A stretch of 64,000 nucleotides of DNA, from assembly GCF_005217615.1 (NCBI RefSeq), contig NZ_SZNK01000001.1:2003501-2067500 (forward strand), in the 5' to 3' direction. The stretch is from Brevibacillus antibioticus. Lineage in GTDB: Bacteria > Bacillota > Bacilli > Brevibacillales > Brevibacillaceae. Below the pieces are notes generated by a model. The model was not told the DNA's origin, made no database searches, and saw only the letters and a list, made by a program, of their open reading frames with translations. Position numbers and translations under genes: made by a program. Positions 42,420 to 52,584 of this stretch are shown one piece after another (the first letter of the stretch is position 1; each line of letters opens with the position of its first letter).

Positions 42420-44351
42420 TTACTTCTTATTTAAATAATCTACTACTGATTTACGCAAATACTTGCCTATCGCTTCTTCGATCATCTTTTTATTATCTTG
42501 TTGTTCCTTATCACTTTTTCTTTTTTTGTGGTTATCTTCCCTAGCCTCCAGTGTTCTTTTCCCATTGCTGTTCGTTTTGTTTTTACTATCTGTTTTTTTA
42601 CCACCATGATAATATTCGCTGTCAGAATCATACCCAGTTATCGATCGCAATACTTGTAAGCTACGCCATATTTTCTCTTTATAGTCTGGATAGAACTCAT
42701 TTACTGTTTCCTCGTATAAATTCCTTCCGATTCGATGGTTTTTTATCCGTGTTAGAGTTAGGGTCTGTGCCTCTAGTATTTTGCTATACTGGACCATTTT
42801 TTGCTGAATACTTTCTATCTCATCCTCTTCCTTATTGTCTAATTCCTGCATCCATGTAGCGAACTCATTTGTTATGGTATCAAAGTTCTCTTTTTCTTTC
42901 TCAAACCTTTCCTCTTCCTCTGGTTGTACATCAAAAAATGGGTAGTAATCCGTCTCTATTTTCTTAAGAATTATGTATTCGTTTCGAATTTTGTTTTTCT
43001 CTAATTGATAAATAAATACACATTTTTTCTCATCACGTTCGTCTAACTGGGATATCCCTTCTGGAATAAACCTCATTTTTTCTGGCTTTTCTACATCACC
43101 AATTTCTTCAATCTCATCGATAAGAATTTTGTTTCGTTTCAGTTTGGCTGGCATGATTTCCAAAATATTGGTGGACGAAGCTTGCCCCTTTTTAACCTCA
43201 CCAAAATGAGCAACTGCATTCGCTTCGTCTCCCTTCCATTCTACCGGTTTTTGATTTTTCAAAAAGTCTGTAGGTAATGATTGATGCATGGAATAGCGAA
43301 TCCCTTTCACTTTCTTAGCATCGAAATTGTTGGAATCAATGTCATAGAGCTCCTCATTGCCGTCCTTATCGGAAAATGCGAGATTGAATCTTGCTGTGTG
43401 GCTTTTTCGCGTAAAATCCAAATTACCTTCATCCATGGTTTGGGAAAACTGTTCGAAAGATGATTCACCCTTTGTCGGACTGCCAAATTTCCATTTATTT
43501 TCATCTGTCTTGGTCATATCTGCCTTTGCATCCCATTTGAACGGAATTCTGACTGGTAGCTGAATTTCCCAAGGCTTCGTTGAATCTACCTGTTTCAAAG
43601 CACCTAGCTTTACCAATTGTTCTTGATCCACACTAAAGTTCCATTGGTCGTATTTCACCTCAACAGAGTACGTATACTCTGTACCTTTTCCCGCTCCCCG
43701 TAGCATTTTTTCAATCGTATGATTATAAGAATGCTCGTTATTTTTCACATCTTGCGGGGCTATATTCCATTCTTGGTTCGCTTCGATTCCTCGTACAATC
43801 TGATAACCGACCAAGTGTCCCCCATCGTATGCGGTTTTCGCTGCATCATTTTTTCCATCCCGTATCAATCGCTCTTCTGTACCCAAATTGCCGATCGCAC
43901 TGACAACAGAATCACCTTTACGATCCTTTCTCGAAGTGCCTTTTTTTACGATAGCAGATACGGAATGAGGACGATCACATGTATCTCCTAATTCATTTGT
44001 CTTGGAAAAAAAGCTTTTATTTACATTGTCTTCGCCAAATGTATCTTTCAACACGCCAAAATAGGTGGGGAGGTCTTTATCTGCTCGCACAGCAGTAAAT
44101 TGACCTTCGTTATTCCGATCGTTATCATACTCATTTGCTCCGTAATCGGTTGGTTCAATATCTTTGAATTTGCCTTGTATGACTGGTTGGATATGTGTTT
44201 GTTTTTGGAGTAGATTGATCATGGCTTTATTTCCGATTTTTTTGGCGAGCTGTAAGGCATGAGGTGCAGAGTTTTGAGAAGCTGGGGATAGAGAAGAGTT
44301 TTCAGGGGTTTGACGATAACTTGACTTCGGTTCGTGATTTTGGAAAAACAT
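42420..44351 (-). CDS. large toxin-like protein with DNA/RNA non-specific endonuclease domain
   Basis: A 643-residue protein, AT-rich and lysine-rich against its neighbours. ATG at 44351 is preferred: AGGTGA lies just before it and the promoter at 44392-44420 overlaps the longer frame. Residues about 32-58 (ALQLAKKIGNKAMINLLQ, then VIQG) resemble the N-terminal GN-A-x-x-LLQ motif of DUF4157-type and contractile-injection-system cargo proteins. Residues about 174-215 carry a nuclease core, YDGGHLVGYQ, NIAPQDVKNNEH and a later Glu, the D-G-H...N...E layout of Endonuclea_NS_2. The rest is charged, with coiled-coil stretches (480-560) and a C-terminal KKRK cluster near 609. No signal peptide. Confidence 0.7.
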   Translation of the reverse strand: MFFQNHEPKSSYRQTPENSSLSPASQNSAPHALQLAKKIGNKAMINLLQKQTHIQPVIQGKFKDIEPTDYGANEYDNDRNNEGQFTAVRADKDLPTYFGVLKDTFGEDNVNKSFFSKTNELGDTCDRPHSVSAIVKKGTSRKDRKGDSVVSAIGNLGTEERLIRDGKNDAAKTAYDGGHLVGYQIVRGIEANQEWNIAPQDVKNNEHSYNHTIEKMLRGAGKGTEYTYSVEVKYDQWNFSVDQEQLVKLGALKQVDSTKPWEIQLPVRIPFKWDAKADMTKTDENKWKFGSPTKGESSFEQFSQTMDEGNLDFTRKSHTARFNLAFSDKDGNEELYDIDSNNFDAKKVKGIRYSMHQSLPTDFLKNQKPVEWKGDEANAVAHFGEVKKGQASSTNILEIMPAKLKRNKILIDEIEEIGDVEKPEKMRFIPEGISQLDERDEKKCVFIYQLEKNKIRNEYIILKKIETDYYPFFDVQPEEEERFEKEKENFDTITNEFATWMQELDNKEEDEIESIQQKMVQYSKILEAQTLTLTRIKNHRIGRNLYEETVNEFYPDYKEKIWRSLQVLRSITGYDSDSEYYHGGKKTDSKNKTNSNGKRTLEAREDNHKKRKSDKEQQDNKKMIEEAIGKYLRKSVVDYLNKK

Positions 44352-44391
44352 CCCGTCACCTGCCATACCATTATTTATAGAATCTTTTCTT

Positions 44392-44420
44392 ATCATATCA
44401 AATTCTGTCTTTTTTCCCAA
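44392..44420 (-). promoter_or_regulatory. promoter of the toxin-like gene
   Basis: TTGGGA, 17-bp spacer, TATGAT on the minus strand; places the transcript start about 35 bp upstream of the ATG at 44351. Confidence 0.55.
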
Positions 44421-44461
44421 TCTGATTGAATGAGTTTCGCTACTTGACCCAGACCTTTACC

Positions 44462-44497
44462 AAAAGAAAGACCGACGACTCAAAAATAAGCCATCGG
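44462..44497 (-). terminator. terminator of the glutamate synthase gene
   Basis: CCGATGGCT/AGTCGTCGG stem with two wobble pairs (44472-44497) and TCTTTCTTTT on the minus strand, nine bases after the stop codon. It separates gltB from the toxin-like gene. Confidence 0.75.
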
Positions 44498-44505
44498 CCA
44501 TTTCC

Positions 44506-47500
44506 TCATTTCCCCACTGAAACATAGGATTGCACAGGGGCTTTCTTTTTCGATACTTTGGCATCGCCTTTCTTCTGGCTCATTTCAAAAGCGGCTAATA
44601 TCGCCTCTTGGCGCTTCATACCGGATTTCTCCAATTCCTCCATCGTGGAGACGATTTGCTTGTAGTCTTTTGGAATGACTTTGACAAACTGTTGAGCGGT
44701 ACGTTCCCACTCATTGAGCAAAGCTTGTGCATGACGGCTGCCTGTGTGGCTGACGTGGTTTTCCAGCAAACGCTTGACTCGAGCGATCTCCCGTTCATCT
44801 TCCAGTGTCTCCAGGAGTACCATCTCCTGATTGCACATCGCGGCAAACTTCTCTTTATCCTCCGCCAGAACATAGGCAGTACCACCTGACATACCTGCTG
44901 CAAAGTTTTTGCCGATAGGTCCGAGAACAACGACGCGTCCTCCTGTCATGTACTCGCAGCCATGATCGCCTACGCCTTCAACGACAGCAGTCACACCGCT
45001 GTTGCGAACGCAGAATCGCTCACCAGCCATCCCGTTGATATACGCTTCCCCAGAAGTCGCTCCGTAGAACGCAACGTTTCCAATAATCATGTTGTGCTCA
45101 GGAGCGAATTTGCTTTTTTTCGACGGTGCGACCGAAATTTTGCCGCCCGACAACCCTTTTCCTACGTAGTCATTCGCATCTCCCTCGAGATGAAGCGTGA
45201 TCCCTCGTGGAACAAATGCCCCGAAGCTTTGACCTGCCGAGCCAGTAAAATGCAGACGGATTGTATCCTCCGGCAGACCGTGCTCACCAAAACGTTTGGT
45301 TACCTCGCTGCCCAAGATCGTACCGACCACGCGATTCGTATTGGTGATGGCGAGCTTTGCCTCTACCTCCTGCTGTTTATTCAGTGCTGGCTTGCACAGC
45401 TTGAGCAGTTTTTGACGATCCAGCGTTTCTTCCAGCTTGTGATCTTGGTTGCGTTGATGATAGCGGCCCACTTCCTCGAAAACATCCGGTTGAAACAAGA
45501 GCGCGGACAAATCAACGTGCTTGGCTTTCCAATGTTCTTTTGCCTTGTCGCTCATCTTTAATACATGACTCTGACCGACCATCGACTCGATGGAGCGATA
45601 ACCGAGCTGCGCCATGATCTCACGAACTTCACGGGCAACGAGACGCATGAAATTCACGGCGTGCTGCGGATCGCCCTTAAACCGTTTGCGCAGCTCGGGA
45701 TTTTGTGTCGCCACACCCACTGGGCATGTATCGAGATGACATACGCGAGCCATGACACAACCAATGGAAACAAGTGGAGCCGTAGCGAAACCGAATTCTT
45801 CCGCACCGAGTAGAGCTGCAATGACGACATCGCGTCCCGTCATCAGTTTGCCGTCTGTTTCCAGAACCACACGGTCGCGCAACTGGTTGAGCAAGAGTGT
45901 CTGATGTGTTTCAGCTAGACCGAGCTCCCATGGCAGTCCTGCGTGCTTGATGCTTGATTTAGGGGAAGCGCCTGTGCCGCCATCGTGTCCACTGACAACA
46001 ATGACATCTGCAAGACCTTTCGCCACACCAGCTGCAATCGTTCCGACTCCCGCCTTGGATACGAGCTTCACGCTGATTCGTGCTCGTGGATTCGCATTTT
46101 TCAAGTCAAAAATCAGCTGCGCCAAATCCTCGATTGAATAAATATCGTGATGAGGCGGCGGCGAAATGAGTCCCACGCCTGGTGTCGATCCGCGCACTTC
46201 AGCAATCCATGGGTAGACCTTGCTTCCTGGCAATTGACCGCCTTCGCCCGGCTTTGCTCCTTGTGCCATCTTGATCTGGATCTCAGAGGCATTGACCAAG
46301 TAATGACTGGATACGCCAAAGCGGCCGGATGCGACCTGCTTGATAGCACTGCGTCGCAAATCTCCGTTTTCATCCATGATGTAACGTGCCGAATCTTCGC
46401 CACCTTCCCCGCTATTGCTTTTCGCACCCAAGCGGTTCATGGCGATTGCCAAGGTCTCATGTGCTTCCTTGCTGAGAGAGCCGTATGACATCGCCCCCGT
46501 TTTAAAACGATGTACAATAGAGTCAACAGATTCTACCTCGCTCAGCGGAATCGGCTGCCGGTTGGACTTGAAATCGAGCAAATGACGCAGGGCTACGAAT
46601 TGCTGGGCTGTCGCTTGCTCCGCATAGATTTTGTACTGCTCGTAGCTGCCTTCCCGACAAGCTTTTTGCAGGGCATGAACCGTCTTCGGGTTGAACAGGT
46701 GGAACTCACCATCACGGCGGAACTGAAAATCACTGCCTGCCTCCAATGCTTCCTCGGAATGCTCTGGTAAAAATGCTTTTGCATGGCGAAGCAAAGTCTC
46801 TTGCGCAATTACATCCAGTCCAATCCCCGAAATCTGTGAAGGGGTACGGCTAAAATAGCGATCGATGACGGCAGAATGAATGCCCACCGCTTCAAAAATT
46901 TGTGCGCCACGGTAGCTCTGAATGGTCGAAATGCCCATCTTGGACATGACTTTTACAACACCTTCGACGGCTGTTTGCAAGTACATTTCGACCGCTTCGT
47001 CGCTTGTGATGTCCTTCAGCTTAGCCGATTCAACCAGATTGTTTACCGTTGAGATGGCGACGTAGGGATTAATCGCGTCGGCACCGTAACCAATCAGCAT
47101 AGCGAACTGGTGTACATCACGCGGTTCTCCAGATTCTATGATGATACTCGCTTTGGTACGTGTCCCTGCGCGAACGAGATGATGGTGCAGTCCACTTCCA
47201 GCAAGCAAAGCAGGCATCGCAGCCAAATCTTGATTCATTCCGCGATCTGATAAAATCAGCAAGGTGTAGCCAGCAGCAATCGCTTCATCCGCTGCAGCGT
47301 ACAATTGATCTAGTGCCAGCTCGAGACCCTGTTCGCCCACTCTCACCGGGAAGAGTATGGGCAATGTTTTCGCCTTGAACGCTTGGTATGGGTTCGCGCG
47401 AAGCTTCGCCAGCTCTTGATTGGAGATCAAAGGATTAGTCAAACGAATTCTACGGCAATTACTCGCATCCGGTGCCAAGAGGTTTCCTTCCGCGCCAAGC

Positions 47501-49119
47501 ACCGTATGGGTCGAGGTTACACAGGACTCCCGCAGTGCATCAATCGGCGGATTCGTGACTTGGGCGAATGACTGTTTGAAATAGTGGTACAAAAGCTGTG
47601 CTCGATCAGACAATACCGCGAGTGGTGTATCTACTCCCATCGAACCAATGGGGTCTTTCTGCTCAGCCACCATCGGGGCAAGTATCTTGTCGACTTCCTC
47701 CTGTGTATAGCCAAATGCTTTTTGGTGCGCAAGCAGGCTAGCTCCTTGCAGCTCTTCTGTACGACCTGCTACCGGCAAATCCTCGATCGCATGCAGGTTG
47801 TTTTTCACCCACTCCCGATATGGCTGTTCGCTCGCGATTTTTTGCTTGATTTCCTCGTCTGATACGATTCTGCCTTCTTCGAGGTCAACCAGCAGCATCC
47901 GTCCAGGACTCAGTCGACCTTTCTGGACAATCGTTTCATCTGGTACTTCGAGAACACCAACCTCCGATGAGAAAATAATCGTATCGTCTGATGTCACATA
48001 GTATCTCGCTGGTCGCAATCCGTTTCGGTCGAGAATCGCACCGATATGTCTGCCATCCGTGAAAGATATAGCAGTTGGACCGTCCCACGGCTCCATAAGG
48101 CAGCTATGATATTCGTAAAAAGCTTTCTTATTTTCGTCGATTCGCTCATCCTGATCCCACGGTTCAGGAATCATCATCATCGCGACATGCGGCAAGGAGC
48201 GACCTGCCAGCGAGAAAAACTCTACGCAGTTATCCAAAATTGCTGAATCACTGCCCGCCATATCAATGACTGGCACCACTTTTGCCAAATCTGCACCAAA
48301 TGCCTCAGACTGGAACATTTTTTCACGAGCCATCATCCAGTTCATGTTTCCTTGCAAGGTGTTGATTTCCCCGTTGTGAATCAGATAACGATTCGGGTGT
48401 GCCCTCTCCCATGTAGGGAATGTGTTCGTGCTGAAACGTGAGTGAACAACCGAGAAAATAGAAGTGTAAGAATTATCTTGCAAATCGAGATAAAAAGCAT
48501 CCAGTTGTCCTGATGTGAGCAATCCTTTATAAACAATTGTACGTGATGACATGGAAGCGGCGTAAAAATCGGTACCTGTTGCCCGTTCCACTTGCTTGCG
48601 AATGACGTACAGCTTCCGTTCAAATGCCAGTTGGTCCTGTATATTCAAGCTGGCTCCGATGAATACTTGGCGGACATAAGGCTGACTCGCTACAGCCGTT
48701 TTGCCAATTTTCGTCGCATCGACAGGAACTGTTCTCCAGCCGAGCAGCTTTTGACCCTCTGCTGCGACAATCGCCTCCAGCTGATTTTCATACTTTTGTC
48801 GCTTCGCCTCATCCATTGGAAGAAACAGCATACCTACACCGTATTTGCCTGGTGCTGGCAGCGTGATATTCAGCTCTTTACAGGTCTTTTTGAAAAAAGC
48901 GTGTGGAATTTGCGTTAAAATCCCTGCACCGTCTCCCGTTTCCGGATCACTGCCTTGACCGCCGCGGTGTTCCAGTTGGCACAGAATTTTCAGACCCTTT
49001 CGGACCATATCATGCGTCGACTTTGATTTCAAATTTGCTAGAAAACCAATTCCGCAAGCGTCATGTTCGAAAATCGGATCGTACAGACCTTGCTTAGCAG
49101 GCATTCCTTGTGTCGTCAT
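44506..49119 (-). CDS. gltB: glutamate synthase large subunit
   Basis: A 1537-residue enzyme (named gltA in B. subtilis). ATG at 49119; the next 20 codons are a propeptide and Cys22 in DACGIGF becomes the N-terminal nucleophile of the glutaminase domain (about 22-430). The central and FMN-binding synthase domains follow ([17 protein letters not shown] near 1080), then the [3Fe-4S] cysteines [15 protein letters not shown], and a C-terminal GXGXG beta-helix domain. It makes two glutamates from glutamine and 2-oxoglutarate. The NADPH-oxidising small subunit gene is not adjacent, which is unusual. gltC is divergent. Confidence 0.95.
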   Translation of the reverse strand: MTTQGMPAKQGLYDPIFEHDACGIGFLANLKSKSTHDMVRKGLKILCQLEHRGGQGSDPETGDGAGILTQIPHAFFKKTCKELNITLPAPGKYGVGMLFLPMDEAKRQKYENQLEAIVAAEGQKLLGWRTVPVDATKIGKTAVASQPYVRQVFIGASLNIQDQLAFERKLYVIRKQVERATGTDFYAASMSSRTIVYKGLLTSGQLDAFYLDLQDNSYTSIFSVVHSRFSTNTFPTWERAHPNRYLIHNGEINTLQGNMNWMMAREKMFQSEAFGADLAKVVPVIDMAGSDSAILDNCVEFFSLAGRSLPHVAMMMIPEPWDQDERIDENKKAFYEYHSCLMEPWDGPTAISFTDGRHIGAILDRNGLRPARYYVTSDDTIIFSSEVGVLEVPDETIVQKGRLSPGRMLLVDLEEGRIVSDEEIKQKIASEQPYREWVKNNLHAIEDLPVAGRTEELQGASLLAHQKAFGYTQEEVDKILAPMVAEQKDPIGSMGVDTPLAVLSDRAQLLYHYFKQSFAQVTNPPIDALRESCVTSTHTVLGAEGNLLAPDASNCRRIRLTNPLISNQELAKLRANPYQAFKAKTLPILFPVRVGEQGLELALDQLYAAADEAIAAGYTLLILSDRGMNQDLAAMPALLAGSGLHHHLVRAGTRTKASIIIESGEPRDVHQFAMLIGYGADAINPYVAISTVNNLVESAKLKDITSDEAVEMYLQTAVEGVVKVMSKMGISTIQSYRGAQIFEAVGIHSAVIDRYFSRTPSQISGIGLDVIAQETLLRHAKAFLPEHSEEALEAGSDFQFRRDGEFHLFNPKTVHALQKACREGSYEQYKIYAEQATAQQFVALRHLLDFKSNRQPIPLSEVESVDSIVHRFKTGAMSYGSLSKEAHETLAIAMNRLGAKSNSGEGGEDSARYIMDENGDLRRSAIKQVASGRFGVSSHYLVNASEIQIKMAQGAKPGEGGQLPGSKVYPWIAEVRGSTPGVGLISPPPHHDIYSIEDLAQLIFDLKNANPRARISVKLVSKAGVGTIAAGVAKGLADVIVVSGHDGGTGASPKSSIKHAGLPWELGLAETHQTLLLNQLRDRVVLETDGKLMTGRDVVIAALLGAEEFGFATAPLVSIGCVMARVCHLDTCPVGVATQNPELRKRFKGDPQHAVNFMRLVAREVREIMAQLGYRSIESMVGQSHVLKMSDKAKEHWKAKHVDLSALLFQPDVFEEVGRYHQRNQDHKLEETLDRQKLLKLCKPALNKQQEVEAKLAITNTNRVVGTILGSEVTKRFGEHGLPEDTIRLHFTGSAGQSFGAFVPRGITLHLEGDANDYVGKGLSGGKISVAPSKKSKFAPEHNMIIGNVAFYGATSGEAYINGMAGERFCVRNSGVTAVVEGVGDHGCEYMTGGRVVVLGPIGKNFAAGMSGGTAYVLAEDKEKFAAMCNQEMVLLETLEDEREIARVKRLLENHVSHTGSRHAQALLNEWERTAQQFVKVIPKDYKQIVSTMEELEKSGMKRQEAILAAFEMSQKKGDAKVSKKKAPVQSYVSVGK

Positions 49120-49182
49120 GTATCTCCACTCTCCTTGCTCTCTCTGGTATTTCAATTTTAGATTGAGCGAAACGATACAAAC

Positions 49183-49220
49183 AATATATAATTTATGCAA
49201 AATCTATCTCAAATCGAGAT
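49183..49220. promoter_or_regulatory. gltB promoter with GltC box
   Basis: Minus-strand TTGAGA (49207-49212), 18-bp spacer, TATATT (49183-49188). An inverted repeat ATCTC-N5-GAGAT (49206-49220) overlaps the -35 and has the T-N11-A form bound by LysR-type regulators, as in the gltA-gltC region of B. subtilis. Confidence 0.75.
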
Positions 49221-49243
49221 GAATGGGTAAGGTGGGAGTATTC

Positions 49244-50146
49244 ATGGAGCTACGACAGATTCACTACTTCATCGAGGTTGCCAAACGAGAGCACTTCACC
49301 GAAGCCTCACATCATTTGCACGTCGCCCAATCCGCCCTCAGTCGGCAAATCGCCAATCTGGAGGAGGAGCTCGGTGTGTCGCTGTTCCTCCGCGAAGGTC
49401 GCAATATCAAGCTGACGGCAGTTGGAAAAATCTTCTTGCAGCACGTCGAAATGGCGATGAACGAAATCGAAAAAGCAAAAGAGAAGATTGAGGAGTTCCT
49501 CGACCCGTCACGGGGCACGATTCGTGTTGGTTTTACGAGCAGCCTCGCCGCCAATCCCCTTCCGACGGTCATCTCCGGTTTTCGATCCCGGTATCCGGAC
49601 ATCGGCTTTCAATTGAAGCAAGGCTCTTATCAGGGGCTGATCGACTCGGTCATCAACGGAGAAATTGACTTGGCTTTCCTTGGTCCTGTCCCCACTCATG
49701 AAAAAAATGTTCGCAGCCACATCTTCTTCGCAGAAAATATCGTGGCACTGCTGCCCGCAAAGCACCCGCTATCCAAGCAGCCGAGCTTGCGTCTCAGTCA
49801 GTTGCAGGAAGATACTTTTGTTTTATTTCCACCCGGTTTCATCCTCCGCAATATCGCTGTCAATGCTTGCTCGCAAATGGGCTTTTCTCCTCAAGTTGCT
49901 TTTGAAGGTGAAGATATCGATGCGATTAAAGGGTTGGTTGCGGCAGGCTTGGGTGTCACTTTGTTGCCAGAGCTTACATTAACAGATAACGTTCCCCGTG
50001 AGACAGTGAAAATCCCGATAAGTGAGCCATTGGTTACGCGAACAGTGGGTATTATCATCCCGAACAACCGGGAGCTTCCGCCTTCCGAAAAGCTTTTTTA
50101 TCATTTTCTAAAAGAGTTTTTTGATGTACTGAGTAAGTACAGTTAA
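49244..50146 (+). CDS. gltC: LysR-family regulator GltC-like
   Basis: A 300-residue LysR protein. ATG at 49244 (MELRQIHYFIEVAKREHFTE) with AAGGTGGGA upstream. Winged helix 1-60 (SHHLHVAQSALSRQIANLEE), type 2 periplasmic-binding-like effector domain from about 90. Sequence style and its position divergent from the glutamate synthase gene identify it as GltC, which activates glutamate synthase expression when 2-oxoglutarate is high (family knowledge). Confidence 0.9.
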   Translation: MELRQIHYFIEVAKREHFTEASHHLHVAQSALSRQIANLEEELGVSLFLREGRNIKLTAVGKIFLQHVEMAMNEIEKAKEKIEEFLDPSRGTIRVGFTSSLAANPLPTVISGFRSRYPDIGFQLKQGSYQGLIDSVINGEIDLAFLGPVPTHEKNVRSHIFFAENIVALLPAKHPLSKQPSLRLSQLQEDTFVLFPPGFILRNIAVNACSQMGFSPQVAFEGEDIDAIKGLVAAGLGVTLLPELTLTDNVPRETVKIPISEPLVTRTVGIIIPNNRELPPSEKLFYHFLKEFFDVLSKYS

Positions 50147-50163
50147 GGGGAAAGAATCTCAAG

Positions 50164-50187
50164 CTACTGACAGACAGTTGTCAGTAG
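50164..50187. promoter_or_regulatory. perfect inverted repeat, orphan operator
   Basis: CTACTGACA-N6-TGTCAGTAG, 9-bp perfect arms, followed by TATAAT at 50196-50201. A TetR/PadR-like operator in front of a decayed VOC gene; its regulator is not encoded nearby. Confidence 0.65.
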
Positions 50188-50234
50188 TTGGTCCTTATAA
50201 TCGGAAGTACTATCCATTTTAAGGAGGAACTTCG

Positions 50235-50433
50235 ATGCTGAGTCACAACCAAACCTTGCGGGGCTTTGCTACGAATAGTTATTGGGCGGATGATGTGCAG
50301 GCGCCAAAAAAAGTGGTATACGCGTGGTGACGGATTCGCAACGGCTTCTGTCCTTGATCCGTTTGGGAATGTCCTCGGCATCATGTACAATGCTCACTAC
50401 CTGGAGATTTTCGGTTCGTTTCAAACAGAGTAA
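50235..50433 (+). pseudogene. VOC/glyoxalase-family gene with internal deletion
   Basis: AAGGAGG then ATG at 50235 starts SHNQTLRGFATNSYWADDVQ, a VOC N-terminus. After VQAPKK the frame shifts and hits TGA; the C-terminal part RGDGFATASVLDPFGNVLGI and IMYNAHYLEIFGS continues in another frame to 50433. About 60-70 middle codons are gone. Promoter, operator and ribosome site remain intact, so the deletion looks recent. Confidence 0.85.
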
Positions 50434-50441
50434 GGGAAAGA

Positions 50442-50475
50442 AAAAGTCCTGATGAACAGATGTATCAGAACTTTT
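50442..50475. terminator. terminator of the sulfur-salvage operon
   Basis: AAAAGTCCTGAT/ATCAGAACTTTT stem (one mismatch) with TTTTTCTTTCCC on the minus strand, after the last operon gene. Also ends the plus-strand VOC remnant. Confidence 0.8.
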
Positions 50476-50486
50476 GTGCATCTTCC

Positions 50487-51005
50487 TTACAGTCGCAGGT
50501 AGTAGCTTTTCACAAGTGTCTCCCCGTTTGAAAAGTCTTTCTCTATGGCTCGCGTAAATCCCAGGCGTTCATACAATTTGATTGCGGATGCCATCATGTC
50601 TGTTGTGTGGAGATGAAGCGTCGTTGCTCCTAGTCTTTGCGTGCGATGGATACTTTCCGCAATCAGCTGTGCCGCAATACCATGCCCCCTCGCTTTCGGT
50701 GAAACGGCCAGAAACCGCATAATTGGGGAATCGATGCCGAGTTCTGGCTTGGCATAAGCGACTTCTGAGGAAACAAATAGCTGAACGCTACCTACTACCT
50801 CGCTATCCAAGACCGCAACCATGAAAGCGAGAGTCCTACTGTTTGTCACGGATTGCCTGATTTCTTCTTTATATCGCTCCCATTTCTCGGCAGATAAATG
50901 CTGCTCATATTGCTGGTAGGCTTCGAGCAGATGCTCCTCAATCTGATCGCGGTCCTCGACTCTTGCGTCTCGAATGCATAGATTGCCTATGTGGATTCCT
51001 CTCAT
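50487..51005 (-). CDS. GNAT N-acetyltransferase
   Basis: A 172-residue GNAT acetyltransferase. The acetyl-CoA loop is in the segment LAVSPKARGHGIAAQLIAES near 100-119 (R/Q-x-x-G-x-G/A form) and a late KLYERLGFTRAIEKDF is the standard C-terminal motif. It is the last gene of a ten-gene operon with an FMN monooxygenase and an M20 deacylase. In the S-alkylcysteine salvage routes of B. subtilis, a GNAT (YtmI or SnaB) N-acetylates the imported thioether before oxidation. That role is proposed here by context (inference). Confidence 0.85.
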   Translation of the reverse strand: MRGIHIGNLCIRDARVEDRDQIEEHLLEAYQQYEQHLSAEKWERYKEEIRQSVTNSRTLAFMVAVLDSEVVGSVQLFVSSEVAYAKPELGIDSPIMRFLAVSPKARGHGIAAQLIAESIHRTQRLGATTLHLHTTDMMASAIKLYERLGFTRAIEKDFSNGETLVKSYYLRL

Positions 51006-51032
51006 GTATCATGCGCACTCCCATTCGATGAG

Positions 51033-51875
51033 TTAAAAGGCGGGTACGACGGCAACTCCGTATTTGTCCTCGATGAACTTTTTCACCTCGGCTGACGTCA
51101 AAACAGCATCCAGCTTTTTGATTTCGTCCCGATTCTCGTCTCCTTTTCGCACCGTAATCACGTTCGCATAGGGTGAATTCGCCCCTTCACGAAACAAGGC
51201 ACTTTTCGGATCGATTTTTGCTTCGAGAACGATGTTCGTATTGATGACGGCTCCCGCGAGATCGGGTAGCACCCGGGGTAAGGTAGCAGCTTCTACTTCT
51301 ACGAATTCCAGCTTTTTCGGATTATCTGCTATGTCTTTCGGAGTTGCGGCGTAGTTGGTTAGACCGTCTTTTAGCTTGATCCATCCTTGTTCTTGTAGCA
51401 GGATCAACGCCCGGTATTCGTTGGACGGGTTGTTTGGGATGCCGATTTTCGCGCCTTCCCTGATTTCGTCCTTCGATCTCAATTTGTCCGAATAAAATCC
51501 GATTGGCTCCACGTGAACTTTGGTCGTGACGACAAAATCATAGCCTTGTTCGTTTTTGACCGAATCCAAATATGGCACGTGCTGGAAGAAATTCGCGTCG
51601 ATTTGCTTTTCTTTTAAGGCGGGATTCAGTTGGCCCTCGTCGTCTAGCACGACCACTTCCAAGTTTACCCCTTGCTCTTTGAGCTTTGGCTTGATGAACT
51701 CCAATATTTCAGCATGCGGGACAGGCGCGGCTCCAACTTTCAAGGTAACTTCTTTCTTCGGTTCTGTCGCTTGACCCGTGCTGGTACTAGTGAAAGCTGA
51801 TGTTGAGCACCCTGCGACTGCAAAACTAACGGCGGTAAATAATCCAACGATCATTCCGAGACTTTTTTTCCCCAT
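51033..51875 (-). CDS. MetQ/NlpA-type substrate-binding lipoprotein (copy 1)
   Basis: A 280-residue lipoprotein. ATG at 51875 after GGGGAG. Signal peptide with lipobox VAGC (Cys22), then LKVGAAPVPHAEILEFIKP and IDANFFQHVPYLDSV, GIPNNPSNEYRALILLQEQG, the MetQ/NlpA signature. Such proteins deliver methionine or related sulfur compounds to MetNI. The second copy at 55910-56752 is clearly diverged, so the two may bind different sulfur compounds. Confidence 0.92.
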   Translation of the reverse strand: MGKKSLGMIVGLFTAVSFAVAGCSTSAFTSTSTGQATEPKKEVTLKVGAAPVPHAEILEFIKPKLKEQGVNLEVVVLDDEGQLNPALKEKQIDANFFQHVPYLDSVKNEQGYDFVVTTKVHVEPIGFYSDKLRSKDEIREGAKIGIPNNPSNEYRALILLQEQGWIKLKDGLTNYAATPKDIADNPKKLEFVEVEAATLPRVLPDLAGAVINTNIVLEAKIDPKSALFREGANSPYANVITVRKGDENRDEIKKLDAVLTSAEVKKFIEDKYGVAVVPAF

Positions 51876-51915
51876 GCTTTCCACTCCCCTGGTTCATACG
51901 GCTTGAATCCTTGCT

Positions 51916-52584
51916 TTATTCAAACTTATAGCGCTTCTTATAGATCGCTTTGACGATGGAATCCCCTGACCATTGAATAATTTGGACGAGCAGAATGATC
52001 ATAATAACGGTTGCGATGAGAACGTCTTCCCGAAAACGTTGGTAGCCAAAGCGAATGGCCAAGCTGCCTAATCCCCCAGCACCGATTGCCCCAGCTACTG
52101 CGGTAAATTCCGTAATGCCGATAATCCCAATCGTGACACCCCGCACTAAGGCTGGCATCGCTTCTGGAATGAGCACACGGAAAATGATTGTACTGGGTGA
52201 AGCTCCGACGGATTTGGCTGCTTCCAGCTTCCCTGCACTTACTTCCTTGAGCGAGTTTTCAATGATTCGCGCCAAAAATGGGGCCGCACCAATGGATAAA
52301 GAGACAATCGCGGCTGTCGGTCCGAGCGATGTTCCCACCATGAGTCTCGATAACGGCAGGAGCAATACGATCAAAATAATGAAAGGAAGAGACCGAACGC
52401 CATTTATTATTGTCCCGATCACTTTACTCAGTTTTGGTGATTCGAGAAGACCACCCTTTTCCGTCACGACGAGAGTGATTCCCAAAACCATGCCGATCAA
52501 CAGGGCGAACAAGGATGACCAAAACACCATGTAGAGCGTCTCAAGTAGTCCTTGCCATAGCAAGTCAAACAAATCTGCGTTCAT
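51916..52584 (-). CDS. MetI-type ABC permease (copy 1)
   Basis: A 222-residue permease with five predicted helices and the EAA loop LEAAKSVGASPSTIIFRVLI near 123-142, typical of MetI. Its ATG overlaps the metN stop by four bases (ATGA), so the proteins are made together. Transports D/L-methionine or sulfur amino acid derivatives. Confidence 0.93.
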   Translation of the reverse strand: MNADLFDLLWQGLLETLYMVFWSSLFALLIGMVLGITLVVTEKGGLLESPKLSKVIGTIINGVRSLPFIILIVLLLPLSRLMVGTSLGPTAAIVSLSIGAAPFLARIIENSLKEVSAGKLEAAKSVGASPSTIIFRVLIPEAMPALVRGVTIGIIGITEFTAVAGAIGAGGLGSLAIRFGYQRFREDVLIATVIMIILLVQIIQWSGDSIVKAIYKKRYKFE

